Shown piece after piece: positions 5,720 to 8,372 of a stretch of DNA of 8,372 bases. The translations under genes were made by a program, and so were the position numbers. The number at the start of each line of letters is the position of its first letter. Position 1 is the first letter of the stretch. Where the stretch lies: NCBI GenBank assembly GCA_017419895.1, contig JAFOKI010000250.1, positions 1-8,372 of the forward strand, given 5' to 3'. The notes under the pieces are model-generated. The model was not told where the DNA came from and made no database searches. It worked only from the letters and a program-made list of their open reading frames with translations. Source of the DNA: Eubacterium sp. Its GTDB lineage: Bacteria; Bacillota; Clostridia; Peptostreptococcales; Anaerovoracaceae.

Positions 5720-7051
5720 ATGGATGAGACTAACAGAAAGGCACCAAAACGGATTGCGAGAACGGTGCTGAATTCGCTGAAGGGCGGAGTCGTGCCGAGA
5801 ATAGGGCTTCCTTATATAGCCGTCGGACGCAAGAGCGAGATAGAGGCGCTTCTGCACGATGTGGACATAATAGCGGACGGTGGAGCGTCGTTCAGGTTTA
5901 TCGTGGGACGTTACGGTTCCGGGAAGAGCTTTCTTCTTCAGATCATCCGCAACTATGTGATGGACCGCGGGTTTATCGTTGCCGACGCAGATTTGTCTCC
6001 GGAGAGAAGGCTTCAGGGGACGCGCGGTCAGGGTCTTGCGACTTACCGTGAGCTTATCGGGAATCTTTCTACCAAAACAAAGCCGGAAGGCGGCGCGCTG
6101 ACTTTGATCCTGGACCGCTGGATAAGCAGTGTCCAAAGCGAAACGATGATGGAACGTGGGGCGGCGCTGGGTGACCCGGACTTAAGCGTGCTTGTTGACA
6201 GGAAGATAAATGCAGTAACGTCATCTGTCAGTGAACTCGTGCACGGGTTCGAATTCGCCAAGCTGCTTTCCGCATACTATCACGCCTATATAGACGGCGA
6301 TGATGAGAAAAAAGCAAAGGTCATCCGTTGGTTCAGGGGCGAATACACACTGAAAAGCGAGGCGAAAGAAGCTCTCGGTGTCAATATGGTCATAACAGAT
6401 GATGACTGGTACGAGTACCTGAAGCTTTTTGCGACGTTTTTCCGTCTCGCGGGGTATTCAGGCATGATGATCATGATAGATGAACTGGTGAACATCTACA
6501 AGATACCGAATTCCATCACGCGTCAGTACAACTATGAAAAGATGCTGACTATGTATAACGATACGCTGCAGGGAAAGGCGAAATACCTCGGGATAATCAT
6601 GGGTGCGACGCCACAGGCAGTAGAGGACAAGAGACGGGGTATCTACAGCTACGAGGCATTAAGGTCCAGACTTGCTGAAGGCAGATTCTCGAAGCCGGGA
6701 GTAAGGGATCTTCTCGCGCCGGTGATCAGGCTGGAGCCGCTGACAGCGGAGGAGATGCTGATACTATGCGAAAAACTTGCTGAAATGCACGCGGATCTTT
6801 ACGGATATGAACGCAAGGTCACTACAGAGGATCTTGCCGCATTTATCAAAATTGAATTTGAGCGGATCGGAGCCGATCTCAACATAACACCGCGCGAGGT
6901 AATCAGGGATTTCATCGAACTTCTCGATCTTCTGTATCAGCATCCTTCGATGGATGTCCTTGAGCTTATAAGCTCAGATGAGTTTTCGTACTCGAAATCG
7001 GAAGCGGTATCCGACGCGGCGCAGCAGCAATTCGTTGAATTCAGGATCTGA
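5720..7051 (+). CDS. sngB: BrxC/BrxD-type (DUF2791) P-loop ATPase, Shango SngB-like
   Basis: This 443-residue ATPase has an intact Walker A GRYGSGKS (63-70) preceded by SFRFIV and a Walker B MMIMIDE (249-255). A sensor-like strand GIIMGATP (291-298) is followed by a helix with LRSRLAEGRF, which supplies candidate arginine-finger residues. VIRLEPLTAEEM (335-346) leads into a helical C-terminal lid. These match the BrxC/BrxD (DUF2791) P-loop family, also found as BrxD in type 2 BREX. In Shango the ATPase works with the TerB-like protein and the helicase. A pglX methylase or pglZ would be needed to call BREX, and neither is present in this window. ATG 5720 follows the sngA stop after one base, with GGGAG (5706-5710) 9 bases upstream inside sngA, so translation is probably coupled. 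The next gene starts 11 bases after its stop. Confidence 0.88.
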   Translation: MDETNRKAPKRIARTVLNSLKGGVVPRIGLPYIAVGRKSEIEALLHDVDIIADGGASFRFIVGRYGSGKSFLLQIIRNYVMDRGFIVADADLSPERRLQGTRGQGLATYRELIGNLSTKTKPEGGALTLILDRWISSVQSETMMERGAALGDPDLSVLVDRKINAVTSSVSELVHGFEFAKLLSAYYHAYIDGDDEKKAKVIRWFRGEYTLKSEAKEALGVNMVITDDDWYEYLKLFATFFRLAGYSGMMIMIDELVNIYKIPNSITRQYNYEKMLTMYNDTLQGKAKYLGIIMGATPQAVEDKRRGIYSYEALRSRLAEGRFSKPGVRDLLAPVIRLEPLTAEEMLILCEKLAEMHADLYGYERKVTTEDLAAFIKIEFERIGADLNITPREVIRDFIELLDLLYQHPSMDVLELISSDEFSYSKSEAVSDAAQQQFVEFRI

Positions 7052-7062
7052 ATGGAGAAGAT

Positions 7063-8372
7063 ATGGACATATTCTACAGATACGCGCCATTCATACAGGA
7101 TTACATCTACCGCTCGGGCTGGCAGTCTCTTCGGGCAGTTCAGAATGCTGCAGGAGACGCAATATTCAATACGGATAAGAATGTGCTGCTTACCGCATCG
7201 ACAGCGTCCGGAAAAACAGAAGCGGCTTTTTTCCCGATACTGAGCCTTCTTGAGGAAGAACCGTCATCATCGGTTGGTGTCCTATATATAGCGCCGCTCA
7301 AGGCTCTTATAAACGATCAGTTCGGGCGGCTGAACGAGCTTTGTGAGGAAGCGGGGATACAGGTCACACGCTGGCATGGGGACGCGCCACAGTCTCAAAA
7401 AAGAAAACTGCTCAGGAAACCCCGCGGTATCCTTCAGATCACCCCGGAATCGCTTGAATCGCTTATGATCAACAAGCATATGGAGATACCTTCTCTTTTC
7501 GGCGATCTCAGGTTTGTAGTGATCGACGAGATACATTCTCTTCTCAGGGCGGACAGGGGGCTTCAGACCTTCTCGCTTATCGAGCGTATGTGCAGGACGG
7601 CGGGGTGCGATCCGAGAAGGATCGGGCTTTCTGCGACGATAGGCGATCCGGAGGAGGCCGGTCGGTTCCTTGCGTCCGGAAGCAGCCGAGGAACCATAAT
7701 CCCGAAGTTTGACGGAGGGAATGAGGTCTGGCGTCTTTCGATGGAGCATTTCTATAATTCGGGACCTCAGGCTGACGAGGGAATAAGCAGAGTTTCCGGG
7801 GCAATATCCGCAGAACCCGCTACTGATACGGCGCCGAAGAATGCCGATCCCGGCATGGGCTATATATTTGAGCACACGAAGGGCAAAAAATGCCTCATTT
7901 TCACGAATTCAAGAGAAGAATGCGAGACTGTATGCCAGCACCTTCGCTGGTACTGTGATACCAATCATGAACCGGACAGGTTCCTTATACATCACGGAAA
8001 CCTGTCAGCGTCCTACAGGGAAAGCGCGGAATGGGAAATGAAAGACGACGATTCGCTGACGAGCGTTTGCGCCACCGCCACGCTCGAACTCGGGATCGAT
8101 ATCGGCAGACTGGAGCGTGCGTTCCAGATAGATGCGCCATACACGGTATCAAGTTTTCTGCAGCGTATGGGGCGTACCGGCAGGCGCGGCGATCCGTCTG
8201 AAATGTGGTTCGTGATGAGAGAAGAACGTCCGGAAGCGCGCGACATGCTTCCGGTAATGATCCCGTGGCATCTGATTCAGGGAATAGCGCTGGTTCAGCT
8301 GTATGTTGAAGAGCGTTTCGTTGAGCCGCCGATGAAAGGGCGCCTTCCGTTTTCACTCCTTTATCATCAGAC
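7063..8372 (+). CDS. sngC: Lhr-like superfamily 2 DEIH helicase, Shango SngC-like, 3' end missing
   Basis: The frame is open from ATG 7063 to the right edge (436 whole codons), so the C-terminus is missing. GGAG (7054-7057) sits 5 bases before the ATG. All core helicase motifs are intact: Q-motif-like N-terminus (Q21, Q27), motif I ASTASGKT (45-52), Ia APLKAL (77-82), Ib ITPESLE (126-132), II DEIH (155-158), III SAT (190-192), IV CLIFTNSREECE (277-288), V ATATLELGIDIG (337-348) and VI QRMGRTGRRG (368-376). This is closest to Lhr-type DNA helicases (COG1201) and to BrxHI of type 2 BREX. The stretch between the two RecA lobes (about 234-264) is low in complexity and looks like a lineage-specific insert. 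In Shango the helicase is needed for defence together with the ATPase. Whether an extra domain follows cannot be seen here. Confidence 0.88.
   Translation, partial: MDIFYRYAPFIQDYIYRSGWQSLRAVQNAAGDAIFNTDKNVLLTASTASGKTEAAFFPILSLLEEEPSSSVGVLYIAPLKALINDQFGRLNELCEEAGIQVTRWHGDAPQSQKRKLLRKPRGILQITPESLESLMINKHMEIPSLFGDLRFVVIDEIHSLLRADRGLQTFSLIERMCRTAGCDPRRIGLSATIGDPEEAGRFLASGSSRGTIIPKFDGGNEVWRLSMEHFYNSGPQADEGISRVSGAISAEPATDTAPKNADPGMGYIFEHTKGKKCLIFTNSREECETVCQHLRWYCDTNHEPDRFLIHHGNLSASYRESAEWEMKDDDSLTSVCATATLELGIDIGRLERAFQIDAPYTVSSFLQRMGRTGRRGDPSEMWFVMREERPEARDMLPVMIPWHLIQGIALVQLYVEERFVEPPMKGRLPFSLLYHQ

Noticed and set aside
7052..7243. A 63-codon frame starting ATGGAGAAGATATGG just after sngB
   Set aside because: It is a shadow of the helicase start. 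The +1 frame from ATG 7063 encodes every SF2 helicase motif and stays open to the window edge; the ATG at 7052 only covers the helicase ribosome binding site.
7282..7875. Long minus-strand open frame (197 codons) opposite the helicase
   Set aside because: It lies wholly inside the helicase coding region, has no recognisable domain and is the kind of antisense frame expected opposite a GC-rich gene.
5720..8372. Reading the ATPase and helicase as BrxD/BrxHI of a type 2 BREX system
   Set aside because: The partner here is a TerB_N/TerB_C gene and no pglX, pglZ, pglW or pglY is present in the window; Shango fits better, though sequence past the right edge is unseen.

Overview
The window looks like chromosomal DNA from a low-to-mid GC Gram-positive anaerobe, most likely of the Clostridia/Lachnospiraceae type. 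This rests on the strong AGGAGG-type ribosome binding sites, the Firmicutes flavour of the ABC permease, MATE and MerR proteins, and two sites matching the Gram-positive LexA box. The genus cannot be named from the sequence. All six genes are on the + strand.

Layout. (1) Positions 1-1334: the 3' part of an ABC exporter membrane subunit, cut by the left edge. (2) Positions 1371-2759: a full-length MATE efflux transporter 36 bases downstream, closed by a rho-independent terminator (2790-2818). (3) Positions 2830-3907: a self-contained small operon. It has a MerR-type promoter with a 19-base spacer and an inverted repeat, a MerR regulator with a C-terminal two-helix membrane hairpin, an overlapping YbjQ/UPF0145 gene, and a strong terminator. 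(4) Positions 3908-4065: a regulatory region of about 160 bases. (5) Positions 4066-8372: a tightly packed three-gene operon encoding a TerB_N/TerB_C protein, a BrxC/BrxD-type (DUF2791) P-loop ATPase and an Lhr-like DEIH helicase that runs off the right edge. This gene set and order match the anti-phage defence system Shango (sngA-sngB-sngC).

The most interesting signal is in front of the Shango operon. A good sigma-A promoter (TTGACG, 18-base spacer, TACAAT) carries two near-consensus LexA/SOS boxes of the Gram-positive type (GAAC-N4-GTTC). One lies between the -35 and -10 elements, the other just downstream of the predicted transcription start. This suggests that LexA represses the defence operon and that DNA damage induces it. 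The -10 element also overlaps the first ATG of the sngA frame, so the real start codon should lie further in.

A second notable signal is a near-perfect internal Shine-Dalgarno sequence inside merR. It sits in front of an in-frame ATG just before the membrane hairpin, so the gene may also make a short membrane protein lacking the DNA-binding domain.
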